From positions 1-20,340 of the forward strand of contig JBNGIO010005965.1 in the NCBI GenBank assembly GCA_049999805.1: 20,340 nucleotides of DNA, in the 5' to 3' direction. The notes beneath the pieces were generated by a model. The model had not been told where the DNA came from and made no database searches. It saw only the letters and a program-made list of their open reading frames with translations. The translations under genes were made by a program, and so were the position numbers. This DNA is from Folioceros fuciformis. Lineage: Eukaryota > Anthocerotophyta > Anthocerotopsida > Anthocerotales. Shown here piece after piece: positions 1 to 9,380 of this stretch (position 1 is its first letter; every line of letters begins with the position of its first letter).

Positions 1-720
1 GGCCTGTGAGCTTTCTAATCCAAAAATTTGGGCATGCATCTACATTAGCAAATCTTCCTGTTGTCAATTGAATTGCCAAAATTTTCCCCTTCTACCTCCC
101 AATCTCTAAGAACTGTGGGCAAATAATTGGCCTCTTCTCTTCCTTTCGTTTTCAAGTCTTCCAACATCTTCCTTGCTTCCTACCAGTTGTATCTATTGAT
201 TAGTACACAACATTCTAGCATCTCACACAAGGGTTCTTTCGTCTCCTACTCATTGCTCTTTTCATTTGTCAGCCCTAAAAATTATGATCAGAGTAGCACT
301 CCGGCAACCTATCAAACGTGTTAACGGAGTGAGTGGGATATTTGTTTTTTTGTGTTGTTTTTTTTTTCATGCAATACTATTTTACTTTGGTAAATCTAGT
401 TTTTTCAAAGTGGAGGGCATGTCGGATCTACATAGGCCATTTGGTGAATGGACTAACGCAGGCCATGATTGTCCCGGATATGCTCTACTTGTCATTATGG
501 AGAGAAGAGAGCGTAATCGTTTCCGGACGATTGCGGGTGTGCCAGCAATGGCAGTGTAAACTCTTACACTGGTGTGCGCTGGCCCTTACGCCTTAGATGC
601 CCCTCCCTCTCCCTCCCACCACCCCGTCTCGGCCTCATGTCAACATCCTCCCTCTCCTCTGTCTTCTCGCCTCCACCTGCTCCCCTCCACGACTGATCCG
701 CATGACACGCAGATTACTAA
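1..720. other. No supported gene; T-rich and mixed sequence
   Basis: Short ORFs on the plus strand (such as 266-559) show no recognisable domain, and none joins another. There is a T run near 345-370. The last part (about 590-720) is C/T-rich. TACTAAC at 715-721, the C/T tract that follows and the AG at 754-755 look like a branch point and 3' splice site, so part of this stretch could be an intron of the broken gene downstream. I see nothing else. Confidence 0.4.
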
Positions 721-755
721 CTCAACTCCACGTCCTCTCTTTCTTTCCCCCTTAG
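713..755 (+). promoter_or_regulatory. Predicted branch point and 3' splice acceptor
   Basis: TACTAAC at 715-721 is a perfect branch-point consensus. A C/T-rich tract follows (TTTCTTTCCCCCTTAG), ending in AG at 754-755, about 35 bases after the branch adenosine. From 756 the frame that contains the ATG at 847 is open and protein-like. No matching donor could be fixed upstream. This is inference from consensus only. Confidence 0.35.
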
Positions 756-2190
756 CATCTCCATCGTTCCTCGTAGCGCCAGGCAATTCCTCGAAGCAGG
801 TAGCGTTTGGCGGATTAACGAGGGTCAAATCCAAACGAGGGCATATATGAATTTCTCACCTTGGATAGTAGCCGCCAGCGACTTGATGGAGCAGTGGGAG
901 TTGGGGATATTCCAATTCCCTTGGGATATCCAGTCCACAATGGCAGTCCGGGAATTCGCTAGGATGCTTTGGCGCTATGCTCAAGGCAAGCCGGGGTTCT
1001 CTAAGATCCGGGACAACCCTCTTCTTTGGACCATGTACATGATGAGGGAGGTCTATCAGCGACCAGCAACGGAGCGAGGGGGCCTCTACCTGAACTCCCA
1101 ACGGAATAAGGCTTTGATGAAGGAGCTGCTGTAGCACTCTTGATAGAAGGGTCCTTCAAGACCACCAACGGGTGGTTAATCCACAATATTGAAGACCTAC
1201 GAATCAAGGGAGTAGCATGACTCATTGTGAATTGGCTACTAGTCACCAAGGCAGACCATGTCGCAAATGGAGTCTTGCTACTTCTTTACGGGTTAGCCTA
1301 GGGGACACTGGTGGACTATTGGAAAGTTGTGGCACATCAGATCCAACTCAATGTTAGGAAGCTTAGGTAGAAGAAACCTCCTACCTTAGGATTGTCCCCA
1401 TTCTTATTCCATATTCGGGGACATTACTGAGTCTTGATGGATTTGGAAAAAGCGACCATCTCCAGACTACCACCTGCTTCGACACCACCCTCTGCCACTC
1501 CTCCAGTGCCAACTTTGAGGAAGAAGATTGCTGCTCCCTCGACCCAACCCAAGGCAGTTCCCACCACTTCGGTGCCCCTGCTCGTATCAGATAGCTCAGA
1601 AGGTAGTCGTGGAGGTGAACCAGAATCCCCACTGATGACACCTCCTCTGGCCTCCGACTCCCCCACTAGTCCTCCTCTGCAGCGAAAGGCGGTTGCCCCA
1701 TTGACCCTGGCAATGCCTCCACCCAAGCGACGGAATACACGGTCGGCTACCACAATGGCCAAGAGGATCCCATTGCGGAGTGCTCCACCCCCCTACCAGT
1801 TCGGATCCCGAGGACTTCTTAGCTTTGGTTCTAGATTGCCCAAGTATCACTAGGACTAGGGAGGAAGCGGATCGAATGGAGCTGATCCGGTTGGCGGCCT
1901 AATGAGGAGTTCAGGACCCCAAAACCCTGAGGACCCTTGCTAAGCGGCCACACCTATTGTCATCGTAGGCTTCCCTGGTTTGTCCCCATGAGCGAGTTGC
2001 TGTTTCTGTTGTTAGAAACTATACAACACCATTGGTGAGAAACTTGAAGTGAAGAATGAGTGTGCCAATTTCCTCAGGATCAAGGATTGAATCCTCCAAA
2101 AATTAGCATAGGAAGAGCTCCTTAGTCCAATCCAGAAACGCCACACCAAGCTCTTCCACAACTCCAAAAATCCACAAAGAGATGAGTGAT
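721..2190 (+). pseudogene. Decayed protein-coding gene of unknown function
   Basis: I do not recognise the family. One frame is open from 721 to the stop at 1132-1134 and includes the ATG at 847. It is rich in W, R and M, and includes GGLYLNSQRNKALMKELL just before the stop. At about 1133 the sense shifts to another frame, which runs to 1853 with stops only at 1218, 1299, 1368 and 1428. Text such as SFKTTNGWLIHNIEDLRIKG and LGLSPFLFHIRGHY reads as ordinary protein, followed by a P/S/T-rich segment (about 1450-1790). At a run of six C (about 1787-1792) the best frame shifts again and gives an acidic, then charged helical text (DPEDFLALVLDCPSITRTRE). A last piece, about 2019-2188, looks coiled-coil-like (IGEKLEVKNECANFLRIKD). 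The order is globular domain, proline-rich linker, charged helix. It could be a transposon accessory protein or a host pseudogene. That it is a broken gene is fairly sure; its identity is not. Confidence 0.55.
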
Positions 2191-2576
2191 CTTAGCCCAT
2201 CTTATACTCCAAGCCTACTACATTTTCTAGGCAAGGTACCTAGGCGGTGATGTCGTAATTAAAGCAAATTAAAAAGCAATCTGGTAAGTATCCCGTCTAA
2301 CTAGGAGGCAATCGACTATTTCTATATATAGAGATATAATTGTTATTCCAAGCTATCCTCCTCCTCTAGATTTAAAACAACTTCATGCTCACACACAACA
2401 CCTAATTCGGAAAAACTTGTACATTCTGAAACAAGACCATGAAACACTACCGCCTGAAAATGACAAAGTAGTGCTAGACAATTAGAGCAAATATTCCAAT
2501 AAAAAGTGATATAATCTCTTTCGCTGTGAAATGTGTATCCAATACATCATAACCTACGCGGAAATTGAGTCTATAG
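2191..2576. other. No gene seen, AT-rich
   Basis: AT-rich DNA with a short self-complementary stretch, TCTATATATAGAGATATA, near 2320-2337. No ORF with coding character and no RNA gene was recognised. Confidence 0.5.
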
Positions 2577-2639
2577 CATTGTGCGCCAGTTTACTGGTGC
2601 ACACTATCGTAGAGTGCGCCATTATAATGGCGCACAATG
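2577..2639. repeat. Nested palindromes built on GTGCGCCA
   Basis: Three inverted repeats overlap in 63 bases. CATTGTGCGCCA (2577-2588) is exactly complementary to TGGCGCACAATG (2628-2639). A 22-base perfect palindrome lies at 2614-2635, with arms GTGCGCCATT and AATGGCGCAC around AT. A 24-base palindrome with one mismatch lies at 2580-2603. Similar GCGCCA/TGGCGC motifs occur as subterminal repeats of plant CACTA transposons. No CACTA terminus with a matching partner could be fixed here, so that link is a guess. Confidence 0.75.
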
Positions 2640-3282
2640 AATGACGAATTGAACAACAAACTGGTAGAAACGATAGAAAGATGGTTGTTACAAATAGTTC
2701 AGAATGAAAAAAAGGGTAAATTAAAAACATAGATATAAAAAGGAAAAAGGACATGCCTTAAGAGATGTGATACCTGCTAGATTACTACATTCAGTCATGT
2801 GTAGTTACCGCTGTACACCTGCAATTCTACATACACCGACATAGAACATGATGAATGCATAGCTACACGATACTTTTTTCAGTGATAGTTTCCACTTCCT
2901 TTAATATAAATTGACCTAAGAGTAGATATGTGATACAAAATTTGAATGCCCATTTCAAACAAAGCTCGATAAGGCGAGATCTAACCATTTTGACTAGATT
3001 GTGTTCTCTATTTTTTGTTATGTGTGACCACAAATTCATGTGTCATTTTCCATTTTTTATTTAGTGTTCCTTGTTTTTTCATTTTAGTGACTATGTTTGC
3101 ATGTTTTATTTTCCTCACTATTTTACCAAAACATGTAAATTCACCATTTTTTCAAAAGCTTATATCACTTTTTCCCTTCCAAAGACTGCAGCCCAAGAGC
3201 TATCTCTACTTCAAAAGAGATCTTGTTTTTAGGAGTGCCTCAAAGTGCGTCAAGAGGGCGTGTTATGCACGACAAGGTAGTT
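2640..3282. other. No gene seen, AT-rich
   Basis: AT-rich sequence. The reverse strand near 2869-2886 reads CACTGAAAAAAGTATC, vaguely like a CACTA-type end, without a matching partner. The short ORFs at 2554-2754 (-) and 3015-3284 (+) are F/L/S-rich translations of T-rich DNA and have no coding features. Confidence 0.45.
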
Positions 3283-3413
3283 AGGGAGAAGAGGAAGTAG
3301 AAGACTAAGGAGTTAGAAAGAATAGTTGAGAGTGAAGAGAGGATTTGAGAGGAAAGAGAGGAGAGGAGACAAGAAAGCAAGCAAGCAAGAAGAGATAGTG
3401 AGAGAAGGGAGGA
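3283..3413 (+). repeat. Purine-rich (GA/AAG) low-complexity tract
   Basis: About 130 bases are almost entirely A and G on the plus strand, with runs of GAGAGGA type and a short AGCA tandem (AAGCAAGCAAGCAAG). It is not a clean microsatellite. The minus-strand ORF over it is just Leu/Ser from CTT/TCC codons. Confidence 0.7.
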
Positions 3414-4274
3414 CTTTAGCAATTTCATGTCTTATCTAGTGATGAGATAATCTCAACTCTTGGGTGGTGGTAGAGGGATGTTTTGAGGTGAAGGTACACA
3501 ATCATTTTGCAACTGGGCCACAACATTTCCTCATCATCAAGACATGGAGTTATGGGTAAGACCTTCTTTATCAAGTTCTTTAAGGCTTGTGCTAAAGAGA
3601 ATAATGACCACAAGGTGGGTTTGACCTCCCTCTTTTGTGTATTATGATATTCTATATACAAAGAGAGTCATGGACCTACAACTAGCACTAGCTAATTGGT
3701 CCATATGATGACAACAAAAGCAAGGTAAGTAGCATCTTTAATTCCAATAGTAGGTAGGCCTTGTTTATGCAAGACTTTGGACACAAAATTCCACTAGCTG
3801 GAGTAGGAAACAATATGATTAGTGATAAGAACGCTTAGTTCCCCATATTTTACTAGGGTTTATGGGTGTTGCCCTCTTTAGGGTTGTTCCTCAAAACCTT
3901 GGGGTAGATGGGTTACCCACCTTATTTTTGCAATAAAGACTTGTCTTATTTGGGTCTTCAAGATAGAGTTCTCCATAGTTATAGAATGATATAAAATATT
4001 ATAAAAATATTACTAATGATAAATATTGGAAGAATGTTTCAGTAAAGAATTTTAGCTCAAAATAATAGGACTTTGAAAAAGAATTTGTCAATCTTAGAGA
4101 CTTAGCGGCTTCTAATGCTAATAGATTGACCGCTGGTGGCCTGGAGAGGCGCCGGGACCCGGGGGCCTATGCTATTGCAGAGAATTAGGGGTGTCGAGAT
4201 GAGAACGTGTAGCTGACGTCTAAGCCTACGAAGAGGACTGCGGCTACATAGTCCACGGTACGTCCTGGTGCGGA
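3414..4274. other. Intergenic; right end probably 3' UTR of the bHLH gene
   Basis: From 3414 to about 4100 the DNA is AT-rich and shows no gene. From about 4120 to 4274 the GC content rises to that of the adjacent minus-strand gene, so this part is probably its 3' untranslated region. No clear minus-strand AATAAA was found close by. Confidence 0.4.
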
Positions 4275-7200
4275 TCAAGCAACCTGAGTGCATTCGGCTT
4301 GCAAATGAGGAGCTAGTCCATGGCCAGATGCACTCGCTGATGCAAGCTTCCACTTGTCCAGGCCGCCTGCAGCCAGTTTGGCAGTATCTGACTGAGTTGG
4401 GGATGCCGACAAGTTAGCTCCGTGAGAAGAGTCGCTGGCAGTGGTGTTAGCAGCCGCAGCTTGGCGCTGCGCCATGCTGGAGAGAAAAGAAGCCGCCAGG
4501 CTCTCTGCGGAAGCAACTTGAGCAGCCAGATTTGTAGCCGTCACGTTGCTCCCTGCTCCACCGGCGCCCGAGCCTGGCAGGGAAGTAGACGTGCCGTTAT
4601 ATAACTGCCATACTTGCTGCTGCAGAAAGCGCACGTACTCGAGCGTCTGCCCCAGCATGGAAACCGTGTCTAGCCTCTCTCCGTTGGGAACAAGGCTCTG
4701 CAGAATGCGGATGCGGTCACTGAATCGCTCACGTCGAGTCCGTGCAGCAATGCTCTGAGGATCGGTGGCCGTGCCATGCCGCCTCCGCGCTGCATGCTTG
4801 GCTCCGAGGGATGCTGCGAGGGACGAGTTGGAGGACGGGTTGTCCATCTTGTTACTGCTGCTGTAGAAGCTGTTCTGAAATGCCAACTTGTGGTACTGCG
4901 CGATGGCATTGTTGCCAATATCCGTCTGCGACTTCGTGTAGAGGAGAGCGCTGAGCTGGGCTGCGGCGTCGTCGATTCCCGGCCTGAAGGCGGAGCTTGT
5001 CTTGACATGGGAAGCACCCGCGCCCGCACTGTTGTCGGCTGCGGCGGTCACGTTTCCAAGGTTTGGCAGCGGTAGACCACGGGAACCGGCCCCGGACCCT
5101 GGTCCGGGCCCCGAGNNNNNNNNNNNNNNNNNNNNNNNNNNNNNNNNNNNNNNNNNNNNNNNNNNNNNNNNNNNNNNNNNNNNNNNNNNNNNNNNNNNNN
5201 NNNNNNNNNNNNNNNCTTGGGGCCAGGAGAATGGCAACTCGCATCTTCCGCCCCGGGGCCTTGCATGAAGGACAGCGAACGCTTGACGGAGGGAGGGTGG
5301 CGTGTGGAGACAATGTGAGCCATGGGCCCGCTGTGCACGCTAGAGCTCCCGGTTTTGCTGAAGAGACCCCCGCAGTCGTCGTGGACGCCTGAGTTGCTGA
5401 TTTCGAAAGCGCTGCTGTGTGGTACCCGCTCCGAATGCAGAGCCGATGTGGAAAGAGACCTGGGAAGGTGAGGCGATGCGATGGATCCGGGACCTGCGGG
5501 CGGAGAACTCTGCATGAACGCCACTTGGGACAGGCTGGTTGCGTGAGGTAGCCGCATGCCTGGGCCCAGGGAGGAGCCGGCGCCATGCACCTGACCCATT
5601 TCTCCGGCATTCGCATTGGCATTCACATCGGCAGCCAGGTTGGGACTACTCAGCGATCGAGTGGGCCCCGCCCCAAATAAATGATCCCGGTTGAAATGAA
5701 CATATGCAGATGCTGGCGACGCACATCCGGATCCCAATGTCTGCATGTAATCGCTGGCTGGAAGGCTCATGTGCAGACTTGAACCATACGGCAAGGCCGA
5801 ACAGAAGACTTGCCCATGGCCAACTGACCCGGGCCCTGGAGCGGGACATGTGAGATTGGTGTAATTGCAGCCCGATATGAGCGAACCCGAACCAGATCCA
5901 GGATTGATTGTATTGCTGCTGGCACTCCACTGCAGGTGCGCAGAGTCTGCTGCTGCGGAACCGGAATCATGCACAACCACAGACGGAGAATCGCGGTGAT
6001 GAATCAGGCTGGAACTTAGCTGGGTTGTATGACCTGAATCCATCCACTGCTCCATTTGCATCCACGAGTTGTGGTGGGCTTGGTCTTGGAGGCTCATCAT
6101 GACGTCCGTATCCCCATCTGAGCCGGATGTGCGCAGGTCGAGAGAGCAGGATGTCTGAGGTCCTGGAGCATGCGGAGCGGAAGCGCTAGAGCTTGCGTAG
6201 TGGTTCAGCTCGCTCGTTATGCTCGGCAAGATGTGTCGCTGATCCGAATTGGAGCCGGATACCTGATGCTGGTTGAGATCCACGTTGAGCAAGCTCTCGC
6301 AGAAATCCACGTCTTGCTTAGAACACGATGTTGAAGCGGTACCAGTTGACGTACCACCATCGTTAGTGGAAACACGAGGAGCTTGTGCATGCAGACTCAG
6401 ACTGTGCCCAGACGACATCATGCCTGATCCGTGATTCATGTAGAAGCTAGGCATGACCGGAGTTTGCGCTTGCGCAGACGGAGACGGGAACACAGGCCTC
6501 AAGTCCATGTGGATGGCCTCCAGGAAGGTGGACCTGTGAGCGTGCTGCCTTGCCAAGAAGCTACCTTGATCTGAATTGGAGTGAGCCATTGGTCGACTGG
6601 CAGCGCTAGCGTCGTAGTCGACGTCCTGAATGCCTCCGTGCGGACCGGGATGAGCTATATTGAACCTGGGGTGGTGCACATACGCCATGGTGGATCCGGA
6701 GCTTGGAGAGGCGGAAGCAGACACGAGGAGAGCAGGCACTTGCACGCCATCAGGTGCAGACGAGTTCGGCAGGGGTAGCCTCGAGTCCGCAGTGCCATGG
6801 CTGGAGCATCCGGAGGCTGCTGTGGACATGAGCTGCATTATGTGGTCATCGTCGTTCACGTTGCCAACGGGACTCCAGAGGCCATTCCAGTCGCCATGAG
6901 AATGGTCGTGGTCATGGCCAGGATCACCGACATTGTTGTCGATATAGACAGTAGCATGGCTGGCGGGACCCGGTCTGGAAGCCTGGCCACGCCCTTGAGC
7001 TTCGCCTTCCTCCTGCACTTGCACTTGCTCTTGTCCTTGTCCCCCTTGCCGCCTAGGCCGTTGCCCTTGCCTTCGCAGCCCTTGGCGCCTGTGCGCTTGC
7101 GCCTCTTCCTGACCTTGCCCCTCTTCTTGGCCTTGTCGATGGCCATGATGCGCATGCGCATACACATGCGCCTGCCCCTGGCCTTGGCCCTGTCCCTCCT

Positions 7201-8254
7201 CTCCCTCCTCCTCTCCACAAAGCTTGGCCTGGCATCCACGATGTTCATCATGCTCAACGACAGCAGCGTCATCCGGAACGGGTGCCGAGCCAGCTGAAGT
7301 GGGCGCAGGCGATGCAGAGTGACAGTCGCAAGGAGCGGCAATATGACTTGCTGCAGCGTGGGGGCAGAGGTGGGCATCATTAGCCTTGTCGGCATCCAGA
7401 TCCGGATCACGATCGGGATCGGGGTCGGGATCCGGATCCGGATCCCCCAAGCACGAGCTGGTTGACAGGCATGGGGTGCTTGCCGACGTCGTGGACAGTT
7501 GATCGTTTCCAGGGGAGTAGAGCCCGTGGTTCGCCACGGGCAGCATGATCGTGTGCTGCATGGATCCCTGTGCCTGAGACTGATCTGGCTGATCGGGTCG
7601 CACCGCGGCCACGGAGCCAGCGCTCATGCTCATGAGCGCATGCGCAGATTTTGGCAATTCCTCTCGAGATTGGCTGCCAGATTCGTGCGCAGCAGAGGGC
7701 ATGGACTGTGGCATCATGAGACAGCAGTGCGGTCCGTCATGAATGTTGACGGAATCGAAGGAGTTGTTGCGCACCATGTTGCCTCCTGCGTCGGCCAAGA
7801 GCTGGCGCTGCTGCTGATGATGAAGATGATGATCCGAAAGGGAGGAGGCGGGCGGGGTGCCCTCGAGTCTGGTGCTGTCCGCAAGCTTGTTGCAGGGAGC
7901 AGATCCCGGAGTGGTAACACCTGATTCAGCGCACGAGAGAGTGACCAAGGCAGCGGCATTGTGCATCTGAACGGCCGTGGTGGCCAGCAAGGAGGAGGAG
8001 GGCGACGATGAGTCGAAGGTGGAAAGTGACCTAACCATGGACTCGGACGGGGAGCTGGATTTCTTCACCGACATGTTAGCGGCGGTGGCGGCGGCGGCGG
8101 CAGCGGAGCAGCTGGATGCGCTGGGTGAGGCGGAGGCGGCAGGAGGTAGGGACTTCCTCTTCTTCCGTCGCGGCTCGCGATGGTTGGCGCAGACTTTCGT
8201 AGGCGTGTCATGAATGACGGTGCTGTGTTTGCTCTTCACCTGCCGCAGCGGCAT
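4275..8254 (-). CDS. bHLH transcription factor, subgroup VIII-like, with a very long N-terminal region
   Basis: Nuclear DNA-binding regulator. The bHLH domain lies near the C-terminus (DNA about 4600-4790) and is not interrupted by an intron. Its basic region reads [20 protein letters not shown], followed by [14 protein letters not shown] and a second helix ending FLQQQV. Ala replaces the Glu of the classic E-box-reading HER triad, as is known in the HEC/IND and RSL families. The TGA stop is at 4275-4277. Before the domain lie about 1,000 residues rich in Ser, His, Gly and Ala. They include a basic NLS-like PRRKKRKS (about 8165), poly-Ala (about 8080-8105), an Asp-Pro repeat (about 7395-7450), a Gly/Gln/Glu/His-rich stretch (about 6970-7225) and [15 protein letters not shown] (about 6265-6320). 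I chose the ATG at 8254 because the text further upstream looks untranslated (pyrimidine-rich on the coding strand). The ATG at 8074 has a better context, and the frame is open past 8836. A 100-N gap (5116-5215) breaks the gene, and the frames on its two sides differ by one. The family assignment is fairly sure; the start and the length are not. HEC/IND versus RSL cannot be decided by eye. Confidence 0.75.
5116..5215. other. Assembly gap of 100 N inside the bHLH gene
   Basis: Exactly 100 N, which usually marks a gap of unknown size. On the coding strand the left side ends in a Ser-Pro-Gly-Pro-Lys text and the right side resumes with Gly-Pro-Gly-Ser text. The flanks are GC-rich and low-complexity, a common reason for assembly failure. 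The reading frames on the two sides differ by one, so the true length is not 100 modulo 3 if this is a single exon; otherwise an intron lies in the gap. Confidence 0.95.
6970..7225 (-). repeat. Low-complexity coding tract, Gly/Gln/Glu/His/Arg-rich
   Basis: Degenerate CAAGG/GGCCAAGG-like units on the coding strand give runs such as GQGQGQGQ and repeated QE, HRQ and RRQG. The tract lies in the long N-terminal part of the bHLH protein. It is compositionally biased and probably disordered. Such DNA expands and contracts easily, so length variation between individuals is expected. Confidence 0.7.
7395..7450 (-). repeat. Short tandem GGATCC/GGATCG repeat encoding Asp-Pro
   Basis: Hexamer-like repeats of GGATCC, GGATCG and GGGTCG type encode an alternating Asp-Pro/Asp-Arg run in the bHLH ORF. 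It keeps the frame. Confidence 0.75.
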
Positions 8255-8836
8255 TGAATCTGGTTGAGGAGCACAGCCTAGCCTAGGTAGGTCTGTAGCG
8301 GCGATACTATTAGGAGAAGGAGCGCCCCGGCCCCGGGGCGGTGGTAGCGCTACAGCATTGAGGACTACGCATGCAGACCCGAAAGCAGAGGGCACGCAGT
8401 CCGGCAAGCATAAACTTGGGTGCGATATGTGCACTAGCTGCCGTCCATCAGTGTCACAGCACGGTGTGCACCCGAAAGAGGTAGGAGGAGGCGCCTCCAA
8501 TACTGAGGTTTTCGAGAGGGGAAAGCGGAGGGAAAGGGGAAGGAGAGGGCGGAGGGAAGAGGAAGGGAACAGGAGAAGAGGAGAAGAAGAGTGAAGCAAC
8601 GCAGGAGTGTAGACGGGNNNNNNNNNNNNNNNNNNNNNNNNNNNNNNNNNNNNNNNNNNNNNNNNNNNNNNNNNNNNNNNNNNNNNNNNNNNNNNNNNNN
8701 NNNNNNNNNNNNNNNNNAGGCTGAGGGGCGGGGACCAACACACTTGTACTAGGCTGGCAGCGAGACGCGGAGTCCGCGACAGAATGACGACAGGCGTGAA
8801 ATAGTCGGGAGCAGAGCTGACGTATGGCTCCTGCAA
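8255..8836 (-). other. Probable 5' region of the bHLH gene (open frame, pyrimidine-rich, gapped)
   Basis: The frame of the bHLH gene stays open to an ATG at 8836, but the text is Pro/Leu/Ser from a C/T-rich tract (about 8505-8610 on the coding strand) and is interrupted by 100 N. I read it as 5' UTR rather than protein. A GC hairpin with 8-base arms (8323-8330 and 8333-8340) lies about 70-85 bases before the chosen start and could slow scanning ribosomes. Confidence 0.4.
8618..8717. other. Assembly gap of 100 N upstream of the bHLH start
   Basis: Exactly 100 N, again a placeholder of unknown true size. One flank is a long purine-rich tract on the plus strand, a plausible cause of the assembly break. 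Confidence 0.95.
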
Positions 8837-9057
8837 CTAAGGCGAAGGTGTCACGAGGCTGGCCTGGGAGGTGGACCGTAGGCACTGACTACAGGTTGCC
8901 ACAGGCAAGGGCATTCGGATTTGGGGGTGCCAGGCCTGAGGCTGGCAGGGTGTAGGCGCTACAAATGGCATGGCAGGTGGTTGACTTGGAACATCCACGA
9001 TCCTGACAGCCACCCTGCCTATGGGAGTGTCACGACACAATACGGGGGCACTTTGAG

Positions 9058-9138
9058 ACTGTATGTACGTATGTACGTATGCACCCGTGCGCATCGGACT
9101 TGAACATATGTATGTATGCTCGTAACTACATACATACA
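9058..9138. repeat. ATGT/ACGT tetranucleotide microsatellites, partly inverted
   Basis: GTATGTACGTATGTACGTAT lies around 9061-9080, TATGTATGTATG at about 9107-9118, and the complementary ACATACATACA at about 9127-9137. The last two can pair as a hairpin. Related short runs recur near 9447-9458 and 9838-9862, so the upstream side of the bHLH gene holds a cluster of these motifs. Confidence 0.7.
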
Positions 9139-9143
9139 GTCCA

Positions 9144-9380
9144 CCCTCCCTAAATGTTACCTGTTGGAAGTAAAGCATTGGGTAACATTTAGGGAGGTCT
9201 AAAAATTAGATAATTTAAATATTTATCAATAATAAAATATTAAAAATTATTTAAAATATCGAACTTATAAAATATATTTGATAAGTTCCATAGGAAATAT
9301 GCAGACACAGTACATAGGTATACGTGTAAGGTCAGGGATCCCCATGTATAGAAATATCTAAAATTAGGGATTAGGGAGGG
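9144..9380. mobile_element. MITE-like element with short terminal inverted repeats
   Basis: CCCTCCCTAA (9144-9153) is matched by TTAGGGAGGG (9371-9380), giving 10-base terminal inverted repeats about 237 bases apart. The inside is strongly AT-rich (about 9198-9300) and non-coding. The left end holds a perfect 17-base hairpin. Size, AT-rich core and inverted ends fit a miniature inverted-repeat transposable element lying upstream of the bHLH gene. No clean target-site duplication was seen, so the boundaries are tentative. Confidence 0.45.
9145..9197. repeat. Perfect 17-base inverted repeat with 19-base loop
   Basis: CCTCCCTAAATGTTACC (9145-9161) is the exact reverse complement of GGTAACATTTAGGGAGG (9181-9197). 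The loop is TGTTGGAAGTAAAGCATTG. The stem is long enough to be stable as RNA or cruciform DNA. Confidence 0.9.

Noticed and set aside
266-596. Overlapping ORFs with hydrophobic stretches near the left edge
   Set aside because: The hydrophobic text comes from a T-rich tract (TTTTTT), and the frames do not join the broken gene convincingly.
1381-1850. Minus-strand ORFs opposite the proline-rich part of the broken gene
   Set aside because: Gly/Arg/Ser-rich shadow of the P/S/T-rich plus-strand text.
2869-2886. CACTGAAAAAAGTATC on the minus strand as a CACTA terminus
   Set aside because: No matching inverted end or target duplication was found near the palindrome cluster.
6856-7410. Minus-strand ORF of 184 codons, Lys/Arg-rich, in another frame of the bHLH gene
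   Set aside because: It is the frame-shifted reading of the Gly/Gln low-complexity tract; the basic composition follows from the repeat.
4422-8594. Many plus-strand ORFs opposite the bHLH gene
   Set aside because: They are shadows of GC-rich, codon-biased minus-strand coding sequence, with no domain and Arg/Cys-rich composition.
8254-8836. ATG at 8836 as the true bHLH start
   Set aside because: The intervening text is Pro/Leu/Ser from a pyrimidine tract and crosses a gap of unknown length, so the frame cannot be trusted.
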